A stretch of 64,000 nucleotides of DNA from Zanthoxylum bungeanum (Eukaryota; Streptophyta; Magnoliopsida; Sapindales; Rutaceae). The position numbers were made by a program, and so were the translations under genes. The stretch covers positions 1 through 64,000 of the forward strand of contig SKCR01015045.1 in assembly GCA_019454045.1 (NCBI GenBank), given 5' to 3'. The notes under the pieces were generated by a model, which made no database searches, had not been told where the DNA came from, and saw only the letters and a list, made by a program, of their open reading frames with translations. This document shows, piece by piece, positions 45,040 through 58,166 of the stretch (position 1 is the first letter of the stretch; every line of letters begins with the position of its first letter).

Positions 45040-45560
45040 GATGAGACTGATTTGTGGCATTGTTGTCTGGGACACAATAACAAGACTCCTATATCCACAC
45101 TTTCGAAGAGTGGGTACTAGGACATATTTTATTCTAATCAAATGAATGTCTACGAATCTAGTTTATTGGGCAAAGTGCCTAAAATACCTTTTACTTGGTA
45201 AAAGTGCAAGTGCCATCGATCTGTTAGCCCTCGTTCATAGTGACATAAGTGGGCCCATGTTTAGCTAGGCTAGAGGTGGATATGAACGCTTCGTAACCTT
45301 TATGGATGTGGCATCGCGTTATGGTTATGTGTTTCTTGTGAAACATAAATCGGAAACTTTTGATAAATTCAAAGAGTTTCGACACGAAATAGACAGACAG
45401 ATCGGCTAAAGTATTAAAACCGTCACGGTTAGACCATGGTGGAAAATACTTAAGCAATAAGTTTCTCGACTATCTGAAAGATTATGGTATTCTTTCACAA
45501 TTTACTCCTCTCGGAAACACCTCAATTTGATGATGTGTCCGAACAGAGAGAAGACACCAA
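45040..45560 (+). pseudogene. Copia GAG-pre-integrase and integrase remnant
   Basis: DLWHC.LGH.NKT.ISTLSKSGY (about 45049-45118) is the GAG-pre-integrase zinc-binding motif. YESSLLGKVPKIPFT follows. LALVHSDISGPM (about 45222-45260) carries the first catalytic Asp of the integrase core, then GGYERFVTFMDVASRYGYVFLVKHKSETFDKF (about 45272-45370). The second Asp/Glu region is broken, with stops and shifts. A reverse-strand frame at 45224-45457 is a shadow. Confidence 0.85.
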
Positions 45561-46139
45561 ATTTTGTTGGACATGATAAGGTTATTTATGAGTCGTTCGG
45601 AGCTACCATTTTCCTTCTAGGGATACGCATTAATCAGTGCAAAACTTATTTTGAATAAGGTTCCATAAAAATCTATTTGACAGACTTCATATTAGATATG
45701 AACAGGAAAGAAACTGGGTTTCTCATTCCTGAAGATTTGGGAATCCTGGGCATATGTTTGGATGATACCAAACTAGAACTTAAATCGGATAAGTGCCTAA
45801 TTTGTAGGTTATCCTAGGGAAACCAAAGTATAGTACTTATACAACTCACAAGAGAATAATGTAATTGTTTCTCGCCATGCGGTTTTCCTAAGAGGAATAC
45901 CTATATACAGTGGTAAGTGGGAGGAAAGTAAAACTCGATGAAAATCATAGTACTACTGTTCCAGGCACCGATTCCTTAACGGAACACAAACAGTTCATAG
46001 GGATGAAACTGTACCACAATCTTCGAATACACAAAAACCGCGTAAGTCATAGATAATCAGAAAACAACCTGGGAGGTATGAGTTTCTGATCTCACTTCAT
46101 TATAAAGATGTCAATTCTATTGAGGAAGACAAACTGGCT

Positions 46140-46800
46140 ACGAATGAGGAAGTGATACAAGGTATCGACTCCCTATTATGGCAAAGTGCCATGAAGTCCG
46201 AAATGGATTCCATGTATACCAACCAAGTTTGGACACTGGTTGTTGTACCGGAAGGCATTGTGCCTATTGGTACAATATGAGTCTTCAAGGAAGACAAACA
46301 TGGATGGCAACATACAAACGTACAAAGCTAGGCTTGTAGCGAAAAATGTATCGTTATCAACATTGTGTCGATTACGATAAAACCTTTTATCTGTTGCCAT
46401 GGTTAAATCCATTTGGATAATGATTGCTAATGCTGCATGTTTCATTTATGAAATATGGCAGCTGAATGTCAAAACCGCTTTCCTTAAACGAAAACCTTTT
46501 GGAGGATGTTTACAACATCCTGACGGTTTTGTCGTACCAAAACAAGCAAACAAGGTTTGCAAGTTAATTCGATCCATTTATGGATTGAAGCAAGCATTAC
46601 GTTCTTGGAATCAGCGTTTTGATGTAATCATAATGGTATATGATTTGATTCAAAATGAAGATAATTCTTGTATATAAGAAGGTTAGTGGGAGCGCACTGA
46701 CAATGATTGTCTTATATATAATGATGATATATCATTTCTTGGAAATGACATTCCCATAATACAATCGGTGAAAGCTTAGCTTTCATGAAAATTCTCTGTA
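46140..46800 (+). pseudogene. Copia reverse transcriptase remnant
   Basis: Starts near WQSAMKSEMDSMYTNQVWTLV (about 46180), then the 46399-46677 frame reads QLNVKTAFLKRKPFGGCLQHPDGFV (NVKTAFL for the conserved DVKTAFL Asp) and KVCKLIRSIYGLKQALRSWNQRFD, followed by NEDNSC. The YVDD box is not recognisable at about 46720 (LYIMMIY-like). Stops and frameshifts show it is dead. Confidence 0.88.
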
Positions 46801-46979
46801 GAATACTTGGGAGAGACAACCTTTATTCTAGGAATAAGGATCTACTGGGATAGATCTAAATATTTTTGGCACTCTCCGAGAACTCGTACATTGAAAGATA
46901 TGTACGCGACCTGGTGTCTCATATGCTTTGAGCATATGGAGTCACAAACAGGCCAATCCTAGTGATAGTCACTGGATTG

Positions 46980-47515
46980 ATGTTAAGAACATCCTTAAGT
47001 ATCTTAGATGAATTAAGGATGCTTTCTTAAGCTATGGAGAATGAGAACTTGAAGTGACTGGGTTCACTGTTGCAAGTTTCCTAACCGATAAAAACGACTA
47101 TAAGTCGCAATAAGGATAATATATAGTTTGAATTACAGAATAGTGAGCTGGAAATCTTCCAAGCAAGAACTGTTACCGAATAAACAACAAAAGCGGAATA
47201 TTGCTGCAGCTGAGGCAGCAATAGAAGCGTTTTAGATCTGTAGAATTTCTAATTAGATTAGGAGTAGTTATGTTAGCAACTGAGCTAGGCTACAACACAG
47301 GCTAAAGAATTAATGGTCTCATCAATGATCCAAGCATATACTTAAACTATTCATCTCTGATTCGTTCGGATCATACATCGTGGCGATGTGATGATCGTAT
47401 AAATCGCATCAGATGATAACCTTACAAATCCGCTGACGAAAGCTGTTTCTCAGCAGAAATTTGAGCGACCCTTACATAGTTCAGGTGTAGGACACTTGAG
47501 TGATTGGCTATAGGC
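46980..47515 (+). pseudogene. Copia RNase H remnant and pol end
   Basis: VKNILKYLR.IKDAFLSYGE (about 46987), GFTVASFLTDKNDYKSQ (about 47062), AEYCCS/AAAEAAIEAF overlapping frames (about 47190-47232), and the usual copia C-terminus SDDNLTNPLTKAVSQQKFER..LHSSGVGHLSDWL (about 47410-47505). Stop codons interrupt it throughout. Confidence 0.85.
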
Positions 47516-47527
47516 GAAGTGGGAGAT

Positions 47528-49488
47528 TGTTGGACAATTATGACCCATAGAATCACTATTTGTACAGAACATGGTGTTGTTGTACAAATTAACTATGTGA
47601 TAAAGGAAATTGCTCTTTTATCATTTGTAATTGGATTACTGGGATATATAAATGATAAAAGTCCATATGATTAGTTCAGGATTAATAAGATATGAGACAA
47701 TATTAATCCACTAAGGTTTAATCATTAAAACATCCCTAGTCGTAGTATTATCGAGATTGGACATCGATAATGTGGAATACATAGTATTGCACTTGTGCGC
47801 GTTGTGGGAGCATAACGGCATAGTTCTCATATATTTAAATTGGATACTTATGCAAGTGTGATAGGAGGTTGTGTTTACCGATGGTACGGAAACAGCTTCG
47901 CTCTGGATAGACCCCTCGGATTCCATTGGTAGTATGACTATGTGTCTATGGAAGTCCGAATCAGTGTAGGTGTATTTGGTCTTAACCTGAGACTTGCATC
48001 GTTAATACTTGCGACAATCAATATACTTTGGTTTTGTCGTCCAGGGCTTTAACAGGTTCTGTGTACGCCTCTTCTGGGTTTATTGAGAATCGTAGTGTAT
48101 TGGGTGTGATGTCAAGATGGAAGTATCACTCCAGTCATATGGAGATGATGATCACGTAGGATACGAAACTAGTAATCTTAGGGGTTGCAGTCATCGGGAT
48201 AATATGACTAGGTCATGATTATCCGATTATAGAGACTAGTTACCAGAGATCCGATATATGCTTCGTACAGGGCAGACACAATTCCAGCCTCAGGCCTTGC
48301 ATGTGACATCCGATACTAGATCGCAATACGCAATACTATGTATACTACGCCTGATACAGATTATATATATTCCTTTAAGAATATTTCTGGAGAATTGGGT
48401 AGGCACGGTGCTTTGCTAGAAGCCAACCATGTCTTGTAAATCGGTAAAAACGTAGTACTAGGTACGTACGTGTTCGGATAGTCCGACGACCGGATTTACT
48501 GCCAACATGTCCAGGGATCTCATGGGTCGCTTCCTGAAGATTCACCGATGACGTATGACTCTGACATAATTAATTTGGGATTAATTATAAGAGAGAGAAA
48601 ATTAATCTAGGATTAATTACAGAGATATTTTGTCTGGGATAAAATACTATTTGGAGAGAGAGAACGATTAATTTGGAATTAATCGATAAAATAATATATT
48701 CGATATATTAAACAAATGTAGATTTCGACGCGGAATTAAAATTATATTTTAATTCGGGCGAACAAGTTAATTTCGAATTAATTACTAGCGACATGAATAG
48801 TAATTTTGCTAGGCATAATTATTTAATTAAATTTGATTTAATTACGTCGCAACGAAAAATTCATTAATTCGGAATTAGCGAACCCGAGCCCGGGATGTGT
48901 TGTGGGCCCACTCAGATTTTTTAAATCAAGTGGGGCCCACAGTCACATCACCTAGTCAACTTTATCAACTTTATGTTGATAGACAGTAGATGGGATTTGA
49001 TGGTTGCTTGTTCTTACACAAGCATTATTAAAGTTTGATGTGATAATGACTTGTACAATTTTTGAAAATTGGGGGAAAATGGTATTTGGTTTTGGAAATC
49101 AAATTACACAACACACTTTTCTCTTCTCTTTCTTTTTCTCACCATGGCCGAATGGCCTTCTTTATTTTCTCTCAATTTTGGGCGTGAACCTAGGGTTCAT
49201 TCTCTTTGATTTTTGATTCAAAAATCATGAATGCTAGCACATCCAAGGAGTCATTCAAATGTGATAGGGAAACCAATCCTTGAGCTTGGAATCAACACTC
49301 AAAGCTTGGAGCTTGAAGATCAACACAAGGAGCAACAAAAAGGGCTTGGCCGAAACTCAAGGAGGAAAATTTTTGTGTTCATTGCATCCAAAATCCGATC
49401 AAAGTGAGTATTTTCCACATTCTTACTTTGGTGTATTCACATGTTTCATTGCTTAATTTGATCTTGGTTTGACCTAGAAAACCCAACA
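47528..49488 (+). repeat. 3' LTR of the full-length copia element
   Basis: 1961 bp, TGTTGGACAATT to AACCCAACA, followed by TSD TAGTG and then the interrupted host LTR. Confidence 0.94.
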
Positions 49489-49493
49489 TAGTG

Positions 49494-51099
49494 GTCCTCC
49501 GACTTGAGATACCACAGTGGGATATATGAGTTATCCTCCACACTTTGATGGCAGTCATGTCAACTATCTATTCATGATCAGACCTCCGCCTGTTCGTTGG
49601 GTGTGGATTGATGCTCATGATATCCAGTGCGTATCAAGATAAGATCCCTCAGTCATGTGTACAAGGCATATGCATCCTCACGTGTTTACGATCTAGTAAA
49701 TCCATGGCCGTGGTATAACTTTGGAAATCAGTTCCGAGTGTTATTTAGAGATCGTAAATGAAATGTCGACCATATTATACCGAACGGATTTGACGTTTTT
49801 ATCTATACCCCAAGTATAATATGGATAGCCTGTGATGGAGGGATTATACGTATGCAGTGACCTCGGCTTGCATTATTTAGCGAGATTATCTGTGGTCGTC
49901 ATAATCCATGAGTGGGTGGATTATGGACAAGAAAATTGGATTTCGTGACGGATAAACCTAAACTTAGAGAGTCCCACAATATGAAGTGTACTCGTTGAGC
50001 ACTTGGGCAACTCGATATGAATAATATGGATTATTCATAATACTTCATCGGATTAAGTGAGTTAATTCGGATCGTTTAATTGGTTAAACGATAACACATG
50101 CATAAGGGGATTTTGTCTGATAATAATTATTATGTATTTGTATTTGATATATAATACGATTAGATACACATTAATTATTCGTCAATAAGATTTTGACACA
50201 TGCCATTAAATATATGTATTTGTTATTTAATGTAAATAAAATACATATATGTATAATAATAATTAATTGATAAATTTTTCATAATTGTTATGAAAAATAT
50301 TTAATTATTATTGGTTACACTTGGCAATAAATTTAAGGTTAAAGTGTTAAATTTGGATTTTGACTACTTTGACTTTATATTTAATTTATTAAATATTTCA
50401 TTTGTGATGAGTGTTATCACACATGTTAATTATTTAATGGTAACATGTGGCATGAATTATTAATGTGATTTTGAATCAAATTAATTAAAATTCAAATTGA
50501 CCATTTTGCCCCTTTGTTAGTCGGTCATGTATATTAAATGAGGGAAATTGTTTTCTTCATCTTCTAAGCTCCATTCATGAACGTCCAAGCTCTAAAAACA
50601 TGGCTCTCCAAATTTTTTTGAAGAATCCATGAAGAATCAAAGGAAAATTCAAGAAAAAGGCTAAGGAATTGGAGGATTAAAGGTAATCTACCATAACCCT
50701 AAGTTTGGAAATTTAGTTTCTTGTTTCTTGAGTTGTTAGAAGAGTTCTAGGGTTTCTTTGAATCTGAATTTTCGGGGCTTTTGTTTGTGGTTGATGGAGA
50801 TGGAAGATTATGCATGTGTGAAGTTGGTTTAGGAAGTCATTAATGTAATTATTGTCCAATTTGAGTTGCTATTCTAGAGTGTTATGACCACTCTTGTGGC
50901 ACCTATATTTTTTTCTTGGGTTGTTCATATGTGGTGACTTTGGTTGGTGTTATGATTAATTAGATTAATCTTGAAAATTTGGATTTAAAGCATGAAAATT
51001 AGAATTTTTTGTTTCTGGATAAGATCCTGTAAAATTAGAAATTATGTGATCAATTTGATGTCATATGAATGTAATGGGTGTGTTTTGGGAGTTGGAACA
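49494..51099 (+). repeat. Left LTR of the LARD-like element, part 2
   Basis: Resumes with GTCCTCCGACTTGAGATACC and is collinear with 58696-60294. Ends with GAACA (51095-51099), TSD of the solo LTR. Confidence 0.92.
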
Positions 51100-53498
51100 T
51101 GTAAGGGTTTTTAGGGCGGATATCCGGTAACGCAGCGGAAACAGTGGAAAATCAAATTTTCCGATTTCAAAAATTTTTCTCGGATTAATAAAATAAACTT
51201 ATTTATTTTATTATCCAATAATCAAATTATGAAATAAAACACTATAAATCAAATTTATGTGAATTTACCGAATTACCCCTAAACAAGCATTTGTTTATTT
51301 TTAATCCGAAATTGTTCAAAAAATTTTTGAATGATTCTAAATCATTTCTAGGATGAGTTTAACATGTCCCAAATGTCAAAATACAATTTGCAACAAAAAA
51401 AAACCCAAAAAATTTATCCTTGGCCGAGAGCTCCCTAAGGGGAAATAATTGTGCATTTTGCACTTCCAATGTTCAAAACACATCAAGGAAAAATCCAATC
51501 AACCAATATTTTACATGCATTATATACACATCCAAATACACCACATAAATGAAAAGCCCCAAATTTGGAAGTGGTTACAAACCCTAATTTTTTAATTTCT
51601 TCAAATTGGACAAATTAGACCAAAATTAATAAATCCAATACTTCAATCATGTTTCTTCCATTCAAATCAAGTATCAACACAATGAAATAACTATAGATCA
51701 AATATAGGTCATTTAAGAGTGGGTCAACAACTCTAGATTAGCAACAAGTTTCTTAAACTATCAAAAGTATGCTTATTAACTCATTAAAAGCATCCTTTGA
51801 ATCTTATACATGCTCAACACTTATCAAATCCTTGATCCATCAAAAATAAAAAGAACAAAGAATAGAAAAATATAATAAACTCATAGCATAAAGCCTAGAA
51901 CTAAAGGAACATTTTTCCTTCTAATAGTAAGTTGGAAAAACTTACTAAAATTCAAGCCTTTTCTTGTTTTTCTTTTCTTTTCTTCAAGCTTCTTTGTTTT
52001 CTTTTTAATGGAGTATTGATGATTGTTTTAAAGTTATGAAACCCTAAAAGAAAACAAAATAATTTATACCAAAACCCTATGCCTTGGCCGAATTTTGTGT
52101 GTAACAAAATATCAAGATATTTGTTTTATTTCTTTTAAATTACAACTTGTCCACTTGCTTAAATTGATCATTACACTTAATGAATAATTCAAACAAGTCA
52201 ACAATTGCAACCAAGTCATTAAATAAAATATCACAACTTTAAAATATCTATACTTAATTAATTTAATCATTTAACAATTAAATAATTAATTAATTAAATA
52301 CAAATATATTAAATATATGTATAATATTTACATCAAATATTAAATACATATATTCATTTATGATATTAGTCAAATATCTCAATTTGACAATTAATTAATG
52401 TGTATTTGAATTAATAAAGTTTAAATGCAAATACACAAAAATTAAGGAAATGACTATCGGGTCCCTTTACATGTATTTTGCGTTTAACCTTTAAACGACT
52501 TTATAAATAATCAATATTATTTATAAATGTTGCCCTAGTGCTCTACGAGTATATTTCATTAGTGAGACTCTCTAGATTCAGGCATATCCGTCACGAAATC
52601 TAATTTCGTGTTCATAATTTATCCACCTGTAAATTATGATGATCACGGATAAACTCACTGAATCATACATGTCGAGGTCATGGCAAATGTATAATTCCTC
52701 CATCACAGGTATCCGGACAAATTCCAGAGATATAGATGTAAACTTCAAATCTCTATTGGGATTATCCAGTCGACTATTCTATTAGCAATCTCAAAAAGAA
52801 CATTTAGAACTTACTTCTAAATTGTACCACAGGCCCATGGTTTTTATCTGATTGCTAACCATATGGACTACCTATGCTCTAATACACAGAAGTGACGGAT
52901 CCTATCTTGATACACACAGGACACCCTGAGGATCTATATACACCCAACGAACAGGCGGAGGTCTTATCTTAATAGATCAGTGACGTGACTGCCATCTTAG
53001 TGTAGAAGATGTCTCATGTACCCACAGTGGCATCTCAAGTCTAAGAATCACAAGTGCTACTCAACCCGATAATATTCTTATTGACATTGGTGTACCATCC
53101 ATTAAGAATCTTCGGTGAGTCGTTCAGTGTTTATCCATTATAAACACCTACACGTCTATACTAGTCTCCAAGACTAATGGTTCATTGAGAAACAATTGGA
53201 ATCTCTTATTCTTGTATACGACATGTATTGGTCTCAACGGGTTTACTATACTGACCAAGTAGTGTAAACCTTGATCAAGAACTGTCTGAGAATGACAACG
53301 TCATGATACATCTCAATGTTAGTTGCAACGCTTTTGCAACAGTACCATGACTAGTCATTCTAAGGTCTTTACCATATTAAAAGATACATTATATTATAGA
53401 AACGGCATATATTATTCAAAATAATAACGTTTTACAGAAGTCTTCATAAATAAATACAACCGGGAAGTGGCACTCTTAGCACCAACCCCAACAGAACA
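51095..53498 (-). mobile_element. Solo copia LTR, reverse strand
   Basis: LTR 51100-53493; minus strand TGTTGGGGTTGGTGCTAAGAG ... ACCCTTACA. TSD GAACA at 51095-51099 and 53494-53498; empty site visible at 60291-60300 (ATTGGAACAATTTCC). Its sequence is a diverged relative of the LTR it sits in, in opposite orientation, and of 684-2461 and 61248-62793. Minus-strand frame 53444-53626 is a shadow. Confidence 0.95.
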
Positions 53499-53921
53499 AT
53501 TACCGGAAAGTGTTTCCGAGTTGAAATAAGTGAAAAACGGTTAAAAACGACATTACCTGATGACTTTTGAGTCAACCGGGTGACGGCTACCCAAACAGTG
53601 AATCTATCACTGTTCGGGCAGCCCATGAACTACCATGACACTATTGGGGCTTACCTGGGCAGTCCCCATAAGTGTCGGGTGGTCGGTTCGATTAAAAATG
53701 CATTTTGTGTCATTTTACGGAAAAACGGTTTTCGTAAAAGCTTCACGATATTTCAACCTTATTTATGTTGATATTTGATATTGAATAGATAGGTTTATAT
53801 GAAATATGAATAAATTATTCATATCAGATATTGAATAATTTATTCGGTAATTTGAAAAGTTTTAAATTACAATTTCGCCCGAACCGCACTTCCGCTGCGC
53901 CCATCGCCCAAAACCCCAACA
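53499..53921 (+). repeat. Left LTR of the LARD-like element, part 3
   Basis: Collinear with 60295-60712, ends AAAACCCCAACA. The frame 53580-53771 recurs in the partner (60370-60561) because both are LTR copies. Confidence 0.92.
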
Positions 53922-53925
53922 AAAA

Positions 53926-54640
53926 TGGTATCATAGTGGGTCTGATGCTTCATCCATTACATTATTCATGCTTGATATTTGATAATTAATCCAATTTTAA
54001 TGTTCACACATGCATATAATCTAGATATGTTTCTTTACTTTTTGGTTTTACGTTAACCGAAAATATAACGGAAATTTAATGGTTAAATTATGTTATGTTT
54101 TCTAAGGTAGAATTGAATTGTTTAGAAAATGTTTTAGATTAAAATTCTGCATTTGATGTAGAGTATAACTTCCTAAGGAAAATACCCGCTTAGTAATATG
54201 GCTGTAAAGTAATGGTATTGGATACATGTTTCTTGGTCCGTCTTGTCAGTACGGTTTATGGGTATTTTTCTATAACTGCATCCGATATCGTGCCAAAGCT
54301 ATGAGGGTGTAGGTTATAGAATTGTCATCCATACCGGTTGTATATTGATACTGGACAAATTAAAGTGAAAGTGGAAATCCTGAACGTGCCAAAGCTGTCA
54401 GGACTACACCGGTAGCTTGAGTTTGTGATTGACAAGTGAAGCCTTGATACGCCTCCTTGTGAACGTGCCAAAGCTGTCATAACGAGAAACGGTCAGGACC
54501 AAAACCAGAAGTCATTGGTGAGTGATTGACAATGAGTTGTCTACCTAATGAATATATGTAGGCGAGATCGTGTCAAAGCAGTGAGTCGAAATATATTCAT
54601 GGGATCCTACTCTCACTATGGAATTCGATTTAATTATTGA
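53926..54640 (+). other. PBS and leader of the LARD-like element with four CAAAGC repeats
   Basis: PBS TGGTATCATAGTGGG then a leader with GAACGTGCCAAAGCTGTCA twice (54382-54400, 54461-54479) and related GATATCGTGCCAAAGCTATGA (about 54284) and GATCGTGTCAAAGCAGTGA (about 54565). The spacing is about 80-105 bp. The same units occur in reverse at 247-438. Confidence 0.85.
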
Positions 54641-57600
54641 ATTCCCGTTGTCCGTTGGGGATTACGGTATTACATAAAGTAGTGGGAGATATTGCTGAGT
54701 TTAAAATCCATAACTTAAGCAGTGTGTAATATTTTGGAAAATTATGCTTTGTTTTCCTTTCATTCTATATTGTTTATAGATTTATACTTATAATCCACTG
54801 CATTTATATTTCTTGAATATATTTTCTGACTTTACTTATGGTTGCGTTGTTCTAGAATAGGTTCTATAAAGATAGTAGACTTATATATTGTTAGATTAGT
54901 TGAAACCATCGGGAACTGTTGTTCCGATTTCCTTGTAAATCAAGATGGTTAGTGACTTAGTTACTAAGTCACGATTAGGTGATATCTGTTTAAGGATATA
55001 GTTATCTGGTAAGAATTGTTTCTTATGCAGTAAGAATTGACACGAATTAGTTCATGTCTCGAGATTCTTAACTGGCATTAAGAAAACCCCATTAGTATTT
55101 GTTTATCTTATAATGACGTTTCTTGGCTTTAGTTACTTTTAGAAGTCACGTGTCTGACACAGTTTGCTAATCAATCATTTGCAATTGTTGCGAATAATTG
55201 AATGCAAATTATAAAGCTTAAGAAAGGAGATGTGTATAGTTCTATATAAAGAATATCGATTCTCACAATACGACAACTGTAGGTATTGGATACTAGATCT
55301 CCCGTCTAGTTAATTAAAATAATATTTAATAATTGTTTTGATATTTGATATCAGAACTTGTGACTATTGGATAGTTACTTCTTCTGTATAAACAGTTGTT
55401 ACATATTTTAAGATGACTAGTAGTGTCATTAATGAAAGATAAACATTAAGAAAATTATTCGGTAAAATAAATAACTTAAAATTGTGCTTTATGAGATTTT
55501 ATCATAAAAGCATTAGATGTTTATTCTGTATGGTAAAGGATGGTCTCATACAAGTTCACACTATATATCCTTAACCATTTAATGAATATTGTATTCAGGT
55601 TGTGATTAAATCTCATTTAACCGATGATTGTCATTGGACCACCGATTTATTAAACTAATACATTGGATGTGTGTAGTTTAATGAATTAGAAATTATATTG
55701 TATAGTTTTCTTTGCTCCGTAACTTTATTGATGAATTGTCATGACTTAGTTGCGAGTTTCTAAAAGAAAATATATTGAACGTCTTGAATGGTTTGAGAAC
55801 TTTCAATATGTTTCTGATAAAACTCGAATAGAATATTTTGAATGGTTCAAAGATATTCTATTTGAAATGTTGAAAACTATATCTTTGAAATTCGTTGTGA
55901 GTCTTTGAATTGTTCGAAGATGTTTGATATGATCAAACACATGAATTTAAGGCAATTAGTTCTGAAGTTATTTAATGAATGTGATTCTTACTCAATATTA
56001 AACTTTCGCCATTCCATTTTGATGTAATTGGTCAGTGGGAGTAATTGAATGTTTTATGATTTGATTCGTTGATATTGAGTGTTACCGAATTAGTTTTTCA
56101 ATACTCTTAGGGTTATGATCCAGTAACACTAATTCATCTCTTTAATTAAGGTTCCATTTGTCCATACAGTTACATATATGATATGTATAATGGAAAATTC
56201 AAATCTTGAAAAGTTTGAGATTTGAAACTTTCTTTTGTATAATTGTTATATAATTGAAAGTACTTGCGCCTCTGAGGTACATATAAAGTTTATCGTTTAT
56301 TCTATTTAATAGAATATTGTATTCTATTTGATAGAATATCTTTTCTACAATCCCCAGTAATAAAATTATTTTGTTACTTGGTGGTTAACATTGGATGTTG
56401 ACGATTGTAGAAAAGACTTGACTTATTGAAGTCAAATGTGAGAATGATAAACTATAAGTGGAATTGCGTAATTAATAAGACGAATAGACCCTTTGACATC
56501 TTCTGTATAAGTTCAATAGAATGTCAGAATCATTTACAAAGTATTTGATACTTAATGATTCTGTTGTTTTCTTATCGAAGAAAATTATCCTATAACTTAC
56601 AGTGGGAGCGATATTTGATATCGATTCCGGAACTTAGCATTGAACCATAGATCTAAGATTGTTCATAGGTTACTACGATCAAATTTTGAACTTGATTAGG
56701 CTTTTTTATGAATCGTTCATAGATGTGCAAATTATTTGCGCAGCAAAAACAAAGTGAGCTTGATAAAGGTTTGACCTTTATAGTATGACAATGAGAAAGG
56801 TTTTCCTCAGTAGTCTATTGTACATTATGAGAATATCTCTCTCTGGTCACACTAATTGAATAGTTAAAGATCTGTTGGTTAATGTTGATATTAAACTATG
56901 TATTTTGGCTAAAGAATGCAAATTGGCGTTCTTGAGTGATTTCTTCAAATGAGAGATCCGTCGTGATTTCTTTATTTGAAGAGTTCATTCTAGAATGGCC
57001 CTAGAGTTTGTATTCTGCTAAGATCAAAGTTTAATATACTGGCTTATAGAGCCTATTGTAGACTCAGATAAGCTTTCCAAAAATCCGTGTTCACTGATTT
57101 TCATATAGTCAGATTTTCTGATTTTATCAAAGCATAGAGAATCCGTATTTGTCAGTAGGGTCAGTGGGAGCGTACAAATTTCTTTCTAGTATTATATATC
57201 CTAAGTCTTCTTTTCTCCATGGAAGCAGTGGGAGTAGTCTCTGTTATATTTGATATAAATTTTCATATATGATATAAAACTAAGAGACTTGTACGATACT
57301 CCCATTAGTCGCATATTAGATATGATCTAATAAATGACACAGTAAGACTATCTGTATGACAGTTAGTATAACTGTTTGACAGTTAACATGTCTTTTATAT
57401 AAATATAGTATTCATCTTTCGTAAATGATGATTCCTTTGTCGAAAGATAGATTGATTGGAACGTCTAGTCAATCTTATGCATCATAGGATGATGACATAA
57501 TGAATACTATATTATGTGCGATTAAAGATATCAATTTAATCATAATTGTTATGAGTTATTTTGATATGTTGTAGACCATAAGATGGATCTTGAAACATGT

Positions 57601-58153
57601 TCTTTGTGATCTTTGAGATATTAAGAACTCAAAGATTTTTCTTATTCATAGAGAATTTAGTCTGTAATCATAAGATTAGATTAGTTTTGATCTTAATTAT
57701 GACATTAGATGGTCTATGTCATGTAAAGTCAGAAAAGATGCAGTGGGAGTGTCATTATTGATTCTACTAAACTAGTGGAATCAGTTGCAACTTATGAAAT
57801 ATTGACTTATGAAGTTGCAAAGTGACCTCATAGATTATAAGTTTTTCATATTAGTGTAGTGTTTGCGGTTGTCTCATAGTATTTGGATTTGATCTCTAAA
57901 TACATAGAAAACTCAGTAGCTATAGCACAATACTGATATATCGTCTGAGTCATATTGATGTAGAATTTGGATTCTACAAAATATGAATGATGTTGGCTAA
58001 GGAATACAGTTGGGTTTGTTGGACAGACTCGATTTATTAAAAGCAGACTTACTTATTGTTGCCTACCTCTTGAGTGTTGGTGAGCTCTTAAGAGCAAATA
58101 GTATGTGATACACATTGAGATGTGTATATGATACTGTGGATTAGCACTAGAGC
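54641..58153 (+). other. AT-rich interior of the LARD-like element, no ORF
   Basis: About 3.5 kb with no frame of 60 codons and no gag/pol motif legible. The octamer AGTGGGAG, identical to the core of the terminal PPT, occurs at 54681, 56034, 56601, 57163, 57227, 57742 and (the PPT itself) 58155, all on the plus strand. Confidence 0.7.
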
Positions 58154-58166
58154 AAGTGGGAGAAAT

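Larger units (their letters stand above)
39576..49488 (+). mobile_element. Full-length Ty1/copia element (degenerate pol)
   Basis: 9.9 kb. LTRs 39576-41539 and 47528-49488 (TGTTGGACAATT ... AACCCAACA), TSD TAGTG at 39571-39575 and 49489-49493. The uninterrupted target is seen in the partner LTR (58690-58695 region). PBS TGGTATCAGAGTGG at 41541-41554, PPT AAGTGGGAGATT just before 47528. Long leader, zinc knuckle, integrase, reverse transcriptase and RNase H remnants in the usual copia order (integrase before reverse transcriptase). Confidence 0.95.
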
